From positions 62,001 through 126,000 of the forward strand of contig NZ_JARACO010000002.1 in the NCBI RefSeq assembly GCF_028765575.1: a DNA stretch of 64,000 nucleotides. Direction: 5' to 3'. The stretch is from Aliivibrio sp. S3MY1 (GTDB lineage: Bacteria; Pseudomonadota; Gammaproteobacteria; Enterobacterales; Vibrionaceae). How positions within the stretch are numbered: position 1 is the stretch's first letter; each line of letters begins with the position of its first letter. The notes below the pieces were generated by a model, which did not search any database, was not told where the DNA came from, and saw only the letters and a list, made by a program, of their open reading frames with translations. The position numbers were made by a program, and so were the translations under genes. Positions 44,741-53,241 of this stretch are shown here, piece after piece.

Positions 44741-45028
44741 ATGGCAGAAGTGGCAGTAACAAATAACACAAACGCACTAACGATGGGACACTTTACTATG
44801 TCTCCAGGTGTTGAGTTTGAATATTTTTACGATTCAGTTGAATACAAAGTAGTAACAAAAGGTAAAATCGTAGTTCGTGACGTTGAAGGTAACAAGTACG
44901 TTGCAGAAGTAGGCGATGTTATCCTTTTCTCTCCTGATGTAACTGTAATCTTTGATGCTGAAAGTGACGGCGAAGCGATTTACACAGCGCATCGTCAAGC
45001 AGCAGAAGACTTTGCTCCTGCAAAATAA
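44741..45028 (+). CDS. EutQ-like small cupin protein
   Basis: A 95-residue single-cupin protein. The order FEYFYDSVEYKVVTKGKIVV, then VAEVGDVILFSPDVTVIF, resembles the C-terminal cupin of ethanolamine-utilization protein EutQ (acetate kinase-like in some species). No histidine-rich metal site is evident, so it may bind a ligand or only form a fold. There are no eut genes near it. The ATG at 44741 has only a weak ribosome-binding sequence, and the same frame stays open and protein-like for about 21 codons upstream (see findings). It stands between the formate dehydrogenase terminator and the converging GGDEF gene. Confidence 0.7.
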   Translation: MAEVAVTNNTNALTMGHFTMSPGVEFEYFYDSVEYKVVTKGKIVVRDVEGNKYVAEVGDVILFSPDVTVIFDAESDGEAIYTAHRQAAEDFAPAK

Positions 45029-45061
45029 TGTATGAATTTAAAGCCTGTGCAATTACAGGCT

Positions 45062-47095
45062 TTAAATCGCATTAAAGTGGTTATTTTGGTTTCTACCATT
45101 GCTTTTAGAATAGTACAACGCTTTATCTGCTTCGATGATCGCTTTCTCATTATTTGCGTCATCTTCTTTATTAATAGAGTAGGTAGTAATACCAATACTT
45201 AAGGTGATAAAAGAAGATACATCAGAGTTTTCGTGAGAAATACATAAAGAGGTAATGTTGGCTTGAATCTTTTCAGCCATCTGTATTGATTCCGCTTGAT
45301 TGGTATTGTTCATCACGAAAATAAACTCCTCACCGCCACATCGAGCGAGAAAATCATTTTCTCTACAGCTGTCTTTTAACGCTTTAGCGACAGCGATTAA
45401 TGCTTCATCACCTTTTTTATGACCATAGGTATCGTTGTAATTTTTAAAATAATCAATGTCTATCATCATGATAGAGCGAACAGTTAAATCCTGCTTATTG
45501 TTTAAAAAATGCAATTCTAATGCTCTTCGGTTTGGTATCGTCGTTAATACATCAGTAATGCTGAGTTTATGCAGTTTAATATTTAGTGTGCTGATTTCTT
45601 TATTTTTTCCTATTAAGATACGAATAAATACAACAATAACAACTAGAATACAAAGTAGAAAACCAGAAAAGAACATTATCTTATTGGCATTTTTTTCAAG
45701 CTCTAAAATTCTGCTTTCTTTCTTTTTATTATCAAATGAATGTAATAGGAATTGAGTTTGAGATTGATTGTTATCATTTAGTTGCTTTGTTTTTATAGCA
45801 TGGCTTTTTTCTAGGTAATAAATAGCGTCTAGAGGGTTATTTTGTTTTAGGTAAGCTTCATATAAGTAAAAGTAGGTGTCATCTTCTAAATAAAATAATT
45901 CTCGTTTTTTAATAGAATCTAGAGCAAGTTGGTGTTGCTGAATAGATTTGTCGTATAGCTCTAAACGGTTATAAGCTTTCCCATAAGCATTGTATAAAGC
46001 AACATCAAAGTGATAAAAACCGTTTGATAATCCATTTTTATGTCGTTCAGTTGCTTGGTTGAGAAGGGCTAGCGCTTCCTTTGAACGACCGACAGTAGTA
46101 AGATAATCTGCTTCGAGTAAAAGTTGGTTAGTTTGAAAGTTGTCTTTAACGATTGAATCTTGTAATGATGCTAAGAATCGCTGAGCTTCATTTAAGTAGT
46201 ACTTAGCATTATCTAAATCATTAAGTTGAATATACGCATTGTACAATTTATATACAACGTAATATGCCTCTTCAGGTTTGGTGTTATTTATCTTTAATTG
46301 ATATTGAAGTGCTTGTTTTAACTGACGTATTGCTTCGTTGTAGTTTTTTAAAAAAAGATAGTCGATACCAATGTCTGTCAATGAAAAGACGATATCACTG
46401 TATTGTTCTTTCTCTAAATAGATATTTAACGCTTTTAATTTAAAATTGATCCCCGTAATGGTTTGATTATTGTTCCAATAAGAAAGACCAAGTGTGTAAT
46501 AAACACGTTCTATTTCTGAATATTTTATGTTCTGTGCGAATTCTAATGCTTTATTAGCTTGTTTAATAGTCAGCGTGCTTCCACCTTCTACATCAGCAAG
46601 ATCGTAAGTTCGTCCTAATGAAATTAAAATAAAAGCATTACTATAATCATCATTATCATTAAATAACTCTTCAGCGTGACGATACGTATTTTCAGATAGG
46701 TCATATTGTTTTTGTTCTAGTTCTATATGGCTTATCTCGTAAAATAATCGAGATAACACATGAGAAGCAAGTTCAGGGTAAATGAATTGCTTTGCTCTGT
46801 TGAAATGCTCTGTTGCATCATCATACTGATTATTGGCTGAATCAATATAGCCCTTAATAAACTCAGTATAAAAAGACGGAACTTGAGAGCTATGGTGTGA
46901 AACGGATGATATTAAATAATCAATATGTTCACCGCGTCGTGCAGATTGCGCATTAAGAATAAAACCAATAGCTTGTTGAATTTGGGGTGATTGTTTTGAT
47001 AAATCACTCTCGGTATTGAGAGATAATAGCTTTGCAAAAAATAGAATGACTAAGCTTATCAAAGCCAGTAAAGAAATAAAAAGTCTTAGTTTCAT
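45062..47095 (-). CDS. Diguanylate cyclase with TPR sensor region
   Basis: A 677-residue inner-membrane protein: N-terminal signal/TM segment (about 3-25), a long helical TPR-type repeat region (about 45-460; NNQYDDATEHFNRAKQFI and YNEAIRQLKQALQYQ are typical units), TM (about 480-500, IMFFSGFLLCILVVIVVF) and a cytoplasmic GGDEF domain (about 515-677). The active site is intact, RCGGEEF near 588, and RxxD (REND) lies five residues earlier, an intact inhibitory I-site. It makes c-di-GMP from GTP under product control. The TPRs are predicted periplasmic, so they would sense a protein or glycan ligand. It is monocistronic and in the same window as an HD-GYP protein of opposite activity. Confidence 0.92.
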   Translation of the reverse strand: MKLRLFISLLALISLVILFFAKLLSLNTESDLSKQSPQIQQAIGFILNAQSARRGEHIDYLISSVSHHSSQVPSFYTEFIKGYIDSANNQYDDATEHFNRAKQFIYPELASHVLSRLFYEISHIELEQKQYDLSENTYRHAEELFNDNDDYSNAFILISLGRTYDLADVEGGSTLTIKQANKALEFAQNIKYSEIERVYYTLGLSYWNNNQTITGINFKLKALNIYLEKEQYSDIVFSLTDIGIDYLFLKNYNEAIRQLKQALQYQLKINNTKPEEAYYVVYKLYNAYIQLNDLDNAKYYLNEAQRFLASLQDSIVKDNFQTNQLLLEADYLTTVGRSKEALALLNQATERHKNGLSNGFYHFDVALYNAYGKAYNRLELYDKSIQQHQLALDSIKKRELFYLEDDTYFYLYEAYLKQNNPLDAIYYLEKSHAIKTKQLNDNNQSQTQFLLHSFDNKKKESRILELEKNANKIMFFSGFLLCILVVIVVFIRILIGKNKEISTLNIKLHKLSITDVLTTIPNRRALELHFLNNKQDLTVRSIMMIDIDYFKNYNDTYGHKKGDEALIAVAKALKDSCRENDFLARCGGEEFIFVMNNTNQAESIQMAEKIQANITSLCISHENSDVSSFITLSIGITTYSINKEDDANNEKAIIEADKALYYSKSNGRNQNNHFNAI

Positions 47096-47303
47096 GCAAT
47101 CATTAGTTATCGTCCAAAGTTATATCAATAATATCAATAGTTACAGCATAAATATAGCAATCATTCTCACGGGTAAGATAGTGATTGTGCTAATGATCAT
47201 ATCAATACGGTTTACTTGATTCGATATTCTAGATTGGTTTTGGGTTTATCGTATTAAGTGGTAAATTTAGGCTTAATTGGATATTTTAAGTAGGGGAAAT
47301 AGA

Positions 47304-48065
47304 TTGGCTCAAAAATACTACGTAGTCTGGAAAGGTCGCGAAACGGGAATATTTACAACATGGGCTCAATGTAAAGCTCAAGTTGATAAATTTGCTGGAG
47401 CGAAGTATAAATCATTTCCTTCATTAGTTGAGGCTGAATCAGCTTTTGGTAACAAATCGAGTATTCAATCATCTGCTGTTAAGGCGGTGAAAACGGCAAG
47501 TAAGTTAAAAAAGACGCCTCTTACTCAAAAACAAATAACGGATATGTTATTTGATATTAAAATATTCACGGATGGGGCAAGTGTTCCTAACCCTGGTGAA
47601 GCGGGTGCAGGTATTGCGGTCTATGAAAATAATAAGATAAGTGAATTGTGGTATGGCATTTATCAAACAGTAGGTACAAACAATACTGCTGAGCTAAATG
47701 GATTGCATCAGGCTTTTATGTTGGCAAAAGATAAAATTGCGAAAGGACATTCAGTTGCTATCTATTGTGATTCTACTTATGCGATACAAAGTATAACTCA
47801 ATGGGCTGAAGGGTGGTCAAAGAAAGGCTGGACGAAAGCAAGTGGAGAAATCAAAAACTTAGATATCATTAAACCAATGTATGCTTTGTACCAAGAGATC
47901 GTGAGTAAGATAGAGATTTATCATGTTAACGGTCACGTTGGCATTGAAGGTAATGAATTGGCAGATAGAATGTCGATTATTGCTATTGAGTCTAAAAATA
48001 AGTCGTTAACTCTTTATCAAGAAACGACGGACATAGCGAAAATTTTAGCGCTTCGTGCAGGTTAA
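47304..48065 (+). CDS. Ribonuclease H with N-terminal caulimovirus-type (viroplasmin) domain
   Basis: A 253-residue RNase HI-type enzyme that cuts RNA in RNA-DNA hybrids. The N-terminal domain (KYYVVWKGRETGIFTTWAQC) is the eukaryote-like viroplasmin/hybrid-binding domain. The catalytic domain (from about 95) has all four acidic residues: IFTDGASVPNPG, TAELNG, IYCDSTYAI and GNELAD, plus the HVG histidine. The start is TTG 47304 because AGGGGAAA lies just before it and the conserved N terminus begins there; an upstream TTG at 47277 has no support. It is longer than E. coli RnhA (155 residues) because of the extra domain. Confidence 0.9.
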   Translation: MAQKYYVVWKGRETGIFTTWAQCKAQVDKFAGAKYKSFPSLVEAESAFGNKSSIQSSAVKAVKTASKLKKTPLTQKQITDMLFDIKIFTDGASVPNPGEAGAGIAVYENNKISELWYGIYQTVGTNNTAELNGLHQAFMLAKDKIAKGHSVAIYCDSTYAIQSITQWAEGWSKKGWTKASGEIKNLDIIKPMYALYQEIVSKIEIYHVNGHVGIEGNELADRMSIIAIESKNKSLTLYQETTDIAKILALRAG

Positions 48066-48154
48066 GGAATGTACATAATAATAGACACAACACAGTCTAC
48101 TGTACTTTGTCCCCTAAGGATGCATAATTCCTACATTTATATAAAGGCTTCTTT

Positions 48155-48628
48155 ATGAAAATAGTCAGAGTGAATAATAATAACAAACATGTATACGCTA
48201 ACTTGTATCAAGGTTATGCCGCCGAATTTTCTAAGATTATTGAAGATAAGCCAGATGAAAATGGGTTATTCGACATATACCCTAAAGTTGAAGGCAATGT
48301 TTCAGGTTACTTATTGTATGTAGATGATAGACCAGCGGCTCTTACTGCTATTATGGAAAAATCAGCAAAGGAATATGAAATTTGCGATTTTTATGTATTA
48401 CCATGTTTTCGAAAAAACAAAATTGGTAAGCATTTTATCATTGAAATTTTTGAGCTTCTTGGAGGCGCTTGGGAAATAAAGCAAGTTGAAGGGGCTGATC
48501 ATGCCGTTAAATTTTGGCAGAATGTAGTTAGCGACTATACAGTGAATTCTTATATTGAGGATAAGTATCTTGATGAAAAATGGGGATTAGTCACAAGGCA
48601 GCGTTTTAGTCATACGAAAGGTAACTAA
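48155..48628 (+). CDS. Predicted GNAT-family acetyltransferase
   Basis: A 157-residue protein with a GNAT pattern: DRPAALTAIM (strand), EICDFYVLPCFRKNKIGKHF (acetyl-CoA loop RKNKIGK) and EGADHAVKFWQNVV, the motif-B helix in the form seen in predicted vibrio acetyltransferases. The substrate is not known. ATG 48155 follows AAGGC. It precedes the small membrane protein gene by 39 bases. Confidence 0.78.
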   Translation: MKIVRVNNNNKHVYANLYQGYAAEFSKIIEDKPDENGLFDIYPKVEGNVSGYLLYVDDRPAALTAIMEKSAKEYEICDFYVLPCFRKNKIGKHFIIEIFELLGGAWEIKQVEGADHAVKFWQNVVSDYTVNSYIEDKYLDEKWGLVTRQRFSHTKGN

Positions 48629-48667
48629 ATTACGGATAGATTTTTAGTAATTAACAAGGAGTGTGTC

Positions 48668-48799
48668 ATGGGTACAGTTATCGGAATAGGTGTTTTGGCA
48701 CTAATTGCATTCTTAGTAAAAAAGAACACCGGACTGCATTTACACCAATGGATTACTAAAAAATATCAAGATCATTTAGATAGTAAAAACCACGACTAA
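48668..48799 (+). CDS. Small membrane protein, 43 residues
   Basis: ATG 48668 to TAA 48799 encodes MGTVIGIGVLALIAFLVKKN followed by 23 more residues ending in LDSKNHD. It has one N-terminal transmembrane helix (about 3-17) and a basic then charged tail. A strong AAGGAG lies 8 bases upstream, which is the main support because the ORF is short. It lies between the acetyltransferase and yjdM. I do not recognise a family. Confidence 0.65.
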   Translation: MGTVIGIGVLALIAFLVKKNTGLHLHQWITKKYQDHLDSKNHD

Positions 48800-48909
48800 G
48801 CGCATTTTATATATGTGAGTACGTTTATTTAAAACACTCGAATCTACTCGCAATGATAAAATAGACCTATTACTATAGGGATAAGTTTAATCAATAAGAA
48901 GTAATGAAC

Positions 48910-49245
48910 ATGTCTCTTCCTCCTTGTCCCGTATGTAACTCAGAATTCGTGTACCAAGATCAAAATAACCTTATCTGCCCAGAATGTGCTCATGAATGGA
49001 ACCCTGAAGAAGTGTTAATGGAGGCAAGAGTCATCGTAAAAGACGCGAATGGGATCTTATTAGAAGAAGGTGATAAAGTTACGGTAGCGAAAGATCTAAA
49101 AGTAAAAGGCAGTTCTTTAGTGATTAAAGTGGGTACAAAAGCGATTGTTAAACGCATCGTCGATGGAAAAGATCATCAATTAGACTGCAAGGTTGATGGC
49201 GTTGGTGAAATGATGGTTACCGCTCAGTTTGTCAAAAAGGCCTAA
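48910..49245 (+). CDS. yjdM: Zinc-ribbon protein YjdM (PhnA domain)
   Basis: A 111-residue protein nearly collinear with E. coli YjdM (formerly PhnA): zinc ribbon CPVCNSEF...CPECAHEWN at the N terminus, then VKDANGILLEEGDKV, KDLKVKGSS and a C-terminal FVKK. The old link to alkylphosphonate use is not well supported; function remains unclear. ATG 48910 (MSLPPCPVC) is the homologous start; ATG 48904 adds two residues. It is 5 bases before the next gene, so the two are likely cotranscribed. Confidence 0.9.
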   Translation: MSLPPCPVCNSEFVYQDQNNLICPECAHEWNPEEVLMEARVIVKDANGILLEEGDKVTVAKDLKVKGSSLVIKVGTKAIVKRIVDGKDHQLDCKVDGVGEMMVTAQFVKKA

Positions 49246-49250
49246 CGGTT

Positions 49251-49604
49251 ATGAATAATAACGGAGAGGTCATCGAAATCTTACGTCGTCGTATTCCATC
49301 ATTTGAATGCACAAAAGGGTGTCACGATTGTTGTGGGCCAGTCACTGCGTCTGCGGAAGAAATGCGCCGTCTGCCTGTAAAAACAGATGCTGAGCATGAC
49401 GCTGCCTTAGAAGAATATAACTGTGTTCATTTGGGGCCTAATGGTTGCACAGTGTATGAAGAGCGCCCACTAATTTGTCGCTTATTTGGTACGACACCAC
49501 GAATGGCGTGTCCAAACGGCTGTCGACCAGAGGAAATGGTTGATATAGAAACTGAGCGAGGAATACATTATTTCATTAAAAATACTCGACAAGTGCTAGT
49601 CTGA
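49251..49604 (+). CDS. YkgJ-family cysteine-cluster protein
   Basis: A 117-residue protein with the YkgJ/Fe-S or zinc cysteine pattern: CTKGCHDCCGPVTAS, CVHLGPNGCTVYEERPLICR and MACPNGC. Such proteins are thought to coordinate zinc or iron-sulfur through these cysteines; their role is unknown. It lies 5 bases after yjdM. A good terminator lies about 55 bases after its stop. Confidence 0.87.
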   Translation: MNNNGEVIEILRRRIPSFECTKGCHDCCGPVTASAEEMRRLPVKTDAEHDAALEEYNCVHLGPNGCTVYEERPLICRLFGTTPRMACPNGCRPEEMVDIETERGIHYFIKNTRQVLV

Positions 49605-49658
49605 TAGATAATTATTCGATAACACTTGATAAGTAATAAAGAAATAAATCTAATATTT

Positions 49659-49685
49659 AAGCCTGTATTTATACGGGCTTTTTTT
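49659..49685 (+). terminator. Rho-independent terminator after the YkgJ-type gene
   Basis: AAGCCTGTAT (49659-49668) pairs with ATACGGGCTT (49671-49680, one G-T pair) and is followed by T residues to 49685. Confidence 0.85.
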
Positions 49686-49874
49686 GTTTTGATAATATCT
49701 CGCGGTATTTGTAGATTGTGGAGTATTTTATTATTGTTCCACTTTATATTACGACACCTTAATTATCCCAAGCTAAGATCACATGAGTAATTATTTTTAT
49801 AAAATTATGGTGACAAAAGATCAAATGTTGAGCAAAATGCGGCTCGATAATTTATAACTGAGTGTTATTGAACA

Positions 49875-50222
49875 ATGGATATCCAACGTATTAATCCAAG
49901 CGCTAAATGGTCTGATGTAACTGTTTTTAATAAGATGGCACACTTTGTTGAAGTGCCATTTGATGAAACGGCAGATATGTTAGGTCAAGTAGAACAAGTA
50001 TTTGCTCAAGCTGAAGAGATGCTAGCAAGTGTGAATAGTGACAAGTCACGCCTTGTGTCTGTGACTATCTATGTAACGGATTTTGCAAACCTAAGTATTT
50101 TAAACGAAGCGTGGATCAACTGGTTACCAGAAGGGTGCGCACCAAGTCGAGCGTGTCTAAAAGTTGAGTTGGCAGACCCTGCATACTTAGTTGAAATTGC
50201 ATTCGTAGCAGCCGTTAAGTAA
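49875..50222 (+). CDS. RidA-family (YjgF) protein
   Basis: A 115-residue RidA-superfamily protein. RidA members hydrolyse reactive enamine/imine intermediates from amino-acid metabolism. SVTIYVTDFANLSILNEAW and the C-terminal PSRACLKVELADPAYLVEI keep the key arginine (in SRACLKV) and the final glutamate of active members. The N terminus is more divergent than in classic RidA, so it belongs to one of the other subfamilies. It is a single gene. A broken ACT-domain-like gene follows. Confidence 0.85.
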   Translation: MDIQRINPSAKWSDVTVFNKMAHFVEVPFDETADMLGQVEQVFAQAEEMLASVNSDKSRLVSVTIYVTDFANLSILNEAWINWLPEGCAPSRACLKVELADPAYLVEIAFVAAVK

Positions 50223-50266
50223 TGTTCGGTTTCATTCGATTTTAAGATAGATAAGTAGGAGTTAAG

Positions 50267-50353
50267 ATGTCAGGGATGACGGATTTAGATATGCTCTTAA
50301 CATCAATGTCGCCACAATTTTTTTGTGCTGTGAAGGGGACCTTGTGTGATTAA
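50267..50353 (+). pseudogene. Remnant of an ACT-domain-type gene, 28 codons
   Basis: ATG 50267, behind GGAG, encodes MSGMTDLDMLLTSMSPQF and then FCAVKGTLCD before TAA at 50353. From memory of the family, the start matches small ACT-domain proteins of vibrios that begin MSGxTDLxxLLxxMxP and continue ...FVFCxVxG. Here the segment between the two blocks is shortened, and the frame stops soon after. It looks like a gene cut by internal deletion. The small membrane-protein gene begins right after it. Confidence 0.55.
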
Positions 50354-50370
50354 GGTTAAGCGTGAATTAT

Positions 50371-50634
50371 ATGAATAAAGCAACCATTATGGGAATGATC
50401 ATTTCATTTTTAGGTTTAATTGGTTTTATTACTGCGATGTCCATTGGTTCTCATTTCCCAATACATCAGTGGCCTTACCAAGTATTTCAAGGTATTGCTT
50501 TTTCTTTGTCTTTTGGACTCGGGTTACCCGTAATTATTAGTTACACCGTAACTTGTGTTTTGTTTTTTATTGTCGCGAGTGTTTTCTTTATGTTGGGTGC
50601 TAAATTATCGCATTGCCTGTTTCGTACTAAGTGA
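50371..50634 (+). CDS. Small membrane protein, 87 residues
   Basis: Three hydrophobic segments: IMGMIISFLGLIGFITAMSI, IAFSLSFGLGLPVIISY and TCVLFFIVASVFFMLGA. No family recognised. ATG 50371 is the better start; GTG 50362 is possible, and neither has a strong ribosome-binding site. It lies directly downstream of the ACT remnant and before a bidirectional terminator. Confidence 0.55.
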   Translation: MNKATIMGMIISFLGLIGFITAMSIGSHFPIHQWPYQVFQGIAFSLSFGLGLPVIISYTVTCVLFFIVASVFFMLGAKLSHCLFRTK

Positions 50635-50683
50635 TGCGTGTATTTTTAATGTAATTAGAATCAGAAGTATAATAGAGAAGAAT

Positions 50684-50715
50684 AAAAGCAGTATATTACT
50701 ATACTGCTTTTTTAT
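50684..50715. terminator. Bidirectional terminator
   Basis: AAAAGCAGTATA (50684-50695) pairs with TATACTGCTTTT (50700-50711) around a 4-base loop, and T continues to 50714. It serves the small membrane gene and the FAD oxidoreductase gene. Confidence 0.9.
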
Positions 50716-50723
50716 TGAGATAA

Positions 50724-52334
50724 TTACGCGTTTTTTAGCATATCTAGAGCAACCGCCTCAGCGATTTTAATTCCATCAATACCTGCAGATAAAATACCAC
50801 CCGCATAACCTGCGCCTTCACCACCTGGATATAATCCTTTCGTGTTTATACTTTGAAAGTCTGGGCCACGTTTGATTTGTACTGGAGATGAGGTGCGAGT
50901 TTCAACGCCTGTTAGCATCGCGTCCTTACTGTCAAAACCACGGATTTTCTTAGCAAATGCAGGCAGAGCTTCACGAATTGCTTCAATTGCGAAATCTGGT
51001 AATGCATCACTAAGATCAGTCATTTTAACGTTAGGCTTATAAGATGGCTCAACGTTTTCAAACGGCTTACCTTTACCAGCGGCTAAGAAATCCCCAACCA
51101 TTTGTGCAGGTGCGTCATAGTTGCTGCCGCCCATAACATAAGCATTGCGTTCTAGTTTACGTTGTAGAGCGATACCTTGTAGAGGATCGTTATTGAAGTC
51201 TTCAGGAGAAATACCAACCACGATTGCACTGTTTGCATTACGCTCACTACGTGAATATTGGCTCATGCCGTTGGTTACTACCGCATGTTCTTCTGACGTA
51301 GCGGCAACAACAACACCACCTGGACACATACAGAAGCTGTATACAGAGCGACCATTTTTACAGTGATGCACGAGTTTATAATCGGCGGCACCTAGAAGTG
51401 GGTGGCCTGCATTTTTACCAAAGCGAGCTTTGTCAATCATCTCTTGTTTGTGTTCAACACGGAAACCAATTGAGAATGATTGAGCGTCCATATGAACACC
51501 TTTGTCGTGTAGCATTTGGAACGTATCACGCGCACTATGACCAATCGCAGCAACAACATGTTTACTATTAATGACTTCGCCACCGTTTAGTGTCACACCT
51601 GTCACTTGTCCGTCTTCGATGTTGATTTCATCAACGCGAGTTTCAAAACGAATATCACCGCCTAGTTCAATGATTTTACTGCGCATTTGTGAAACCATCG
51701 TCACTAACTTATAAGTACCGATATGAGGTTTACTTACGTAGATGATTTCAGCAGGAGCGCCGGCTGCAACAAATTCTGTTTTTACTTTAAGTCCTAGGAA
51801 ACCTGGATCTTTCACTTGGCTATATAGCTTACCATCAGAGAAAGTGCCTGCACCGCCTTCACCAAACTGAACGTTTGATTCTGTATTTAATTCACTGGTA
51901 CGCCAAAAACGGAAAGTATCTTTTGCACGTTCGTGTACTGATTTACCACGTTCTAATACGATTGGTTTGAATCCCATTTGCGCTAAGATAAGAGCAACAA
52001 ATAAACCACATGGACCCATACCAATAACAATAGGGCGCTCAGTTAAATCAGCAGGGGCAGTGGCAACGTATTTGTATTCTGTGTCAGGTGAAACACGAAT
52101 GTTATGGTTGTCTTCAAAGTTGCTTAATAGCTGCTCTTCATTCACGTCTTGCAGGGTAATATCTAGTGTGTAGATTAAGAAAATTTGATTCTTTTTACGT
52201 GCGTCATAGCCACGTTTAAATACATGGATATCAACCAGCTGTTCTTCAGTAATAGACAGTGTGTTTAAAACGGCATTTTTCAGTTCGTCTTCACTGTGAT
52301 CCAGCGGTAATTTAACTTGGTTGATACGTATCAT
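50724..52334 (-). CDS. FAD-dependent oxidoreductase (NAD(P)/FAD-binding, HI0933/YtfP-related)
   Basis: A 536-residue flavoprotein. An N-terminal ferredoxin-like/ACT-like domain (about 1-85) precedes the FAD-binding Rossmann loop VIGMGPCGLFVALI (near 102) and ERGKSVHERAKDT. Other marks are VQFGEGGAGTFSDGKLYSQV, HVVAAIGHSARDTF and the C-terminal YPGGEGAGYAGGI. The family is common in proteobacteria and its substrate is unknown. It is a single gene on the minus strand. Confidence 0.87.
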   Translation of the reverse strand: MIRINQVKLPLDHSEDELKNAVLNTLSITEEQLVDIHVFKRGYDARKKNQIFLIYTLDITLQDVNEEQLLSNFEDNHNIRVSPDTEYKYVATAPADLTERPIVIGMGPCGLFVALILAQMGFKPIVLERGKSVHERAKDTFRFWRTSELNTESNVQFGEGGAGTFSDGKLYSQVKDPGFLGLKVKTEFVAAGAPAEIIYVSKPHIGTYKLVTMVSQMRSKIIELGGDIRFETRVDEINIEDGQVTGVTLNGGEVINSKHVVAAIGHSARDTFQMLHDKGVHMDAQSFSIGFRVEHKQEMIDKARFGKNAGHPLLGAADYKLVHHCKNGRSVYSFCMCPGGVVVAATSEEHAVVTNGMSQYSRSERNANSAIVVGISPEDFNNDPLQGIALQRKLERNAYVMGGSNYDAPAQMVGDFLAAGKGKPFENVEPSYKPNVKMTDLSDALPDFAIEAIREALPAFAKKIRGFDSKDAMLTGVETRTSSPVQIKRGPDFQSINTKGLYPGGEGAGYAGGILSAGIDGIKIAEAVALDMLKNA

Positions 52335-52612
52335 AATTCACCTGATAGTTGGCATGAAAATAAGCGCGTAGTTTACGTGATCTATCTCAAAAATGTAATC
52401 AATATTAGCGCTTAAAAACGGCAAAAGTATTCATTTTATATCACACCATACATAGGGGCCATAAACTCTTCTCGAAGGGAGGAATAAAATCGGTTGTTTC
52501 ATTCTAGATATTTAAATAGCATCACAAATTGTATCCTAAATTCATGGTAATTTATCTTGCGCTATCGTATTGATGCTGCTCAGGTTTATTGTTGTACCTA
52601 TACAAGGAATTT

Positions 52613-53161
52613 ATGATGATCCACACGATTAAAGAAACGGTATTTAGCTATCCTCAACGGTTACTTGATGATTGGATAAAAGGGAAGAAAGAGTGGTTAC
52701 CTTCGAGTTTATTAACTCCTCTGGTGATTGATGAGCAACCAAATGAGTATTTTGGAGCGTATTTTGGATTATCTCAATATATGAAACAAGGGTGGTTAGG
52801 TACGCCATTTTATGCACTGGGTAATTGGGAGCTTGATAATCCACTATATACAGAAGGTCGGATCTTACTTGCTCAATACATTAATCCAAATAAGCTATCT
52901 CTCTTTAAAGGGTTACGAACAGGAATAACCTCTGGAGAGCCTGATTTGTTCTTATATAAAACAGATGGTTCTATATTGTTTGTAGTGGTAAAAAAAGAGA
53001 ATGAACTTCTTTCCGATGCTGAGCTAATTTGTTTATCAAACATTAAATCAGTATTGGAATGTGATGTAGAGGTGGCTTATCTTGCAGAAGAAGGCAGTAG
53101 CTACACTCCGAAAAGTTATGATATTAAAGTTGTTCAATTTCCAAATCCATTAGGTGTTTAA
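52613..53161 (+). CDS. Uncharacterized protein with PD...K-like segment
   Basis: A 182-residue soluble protein I do not recognise as a named family. The N-terminal part is helical and aromatic-rich (EYFGAYFGLSQYMKQGWLG). The C-terminal part has SGEPDLFLYKTDGSILFVVV followed by KKENE, which resembles the PD...(D/E)XK arrangement of restriction-type nucleases, but the acidic residue before K is replaced by valine, so catalysis is doubtful. AAGGAA lies 6 bases before ATG 52613. Function unknown. Confidence 0.6.
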   Translation: MMIHTIKETVFSYPQRLLDDWIKGKKEWLPSSLLTPLVIDEQPNEYFGAYFGLSQYMKQGWLGTPFYALGNWELDNPLYTEGRILLAQYINPNKLSLFKGLRTGITSGEPDLFLYKTDGSILFVVVKKENELLSDAELICLSNIKSVLECDVEVAYLAEEGSSYTPKSYDIKVVQFPNPLGV

Positions 53162-53241
53162 TGTTTTTTAGCCACAAAGTACTAGAGCATGTAATGTAAA
53201 TAAACCACATGGACCAATGCATTTATGGAAAAGGATTTTCA

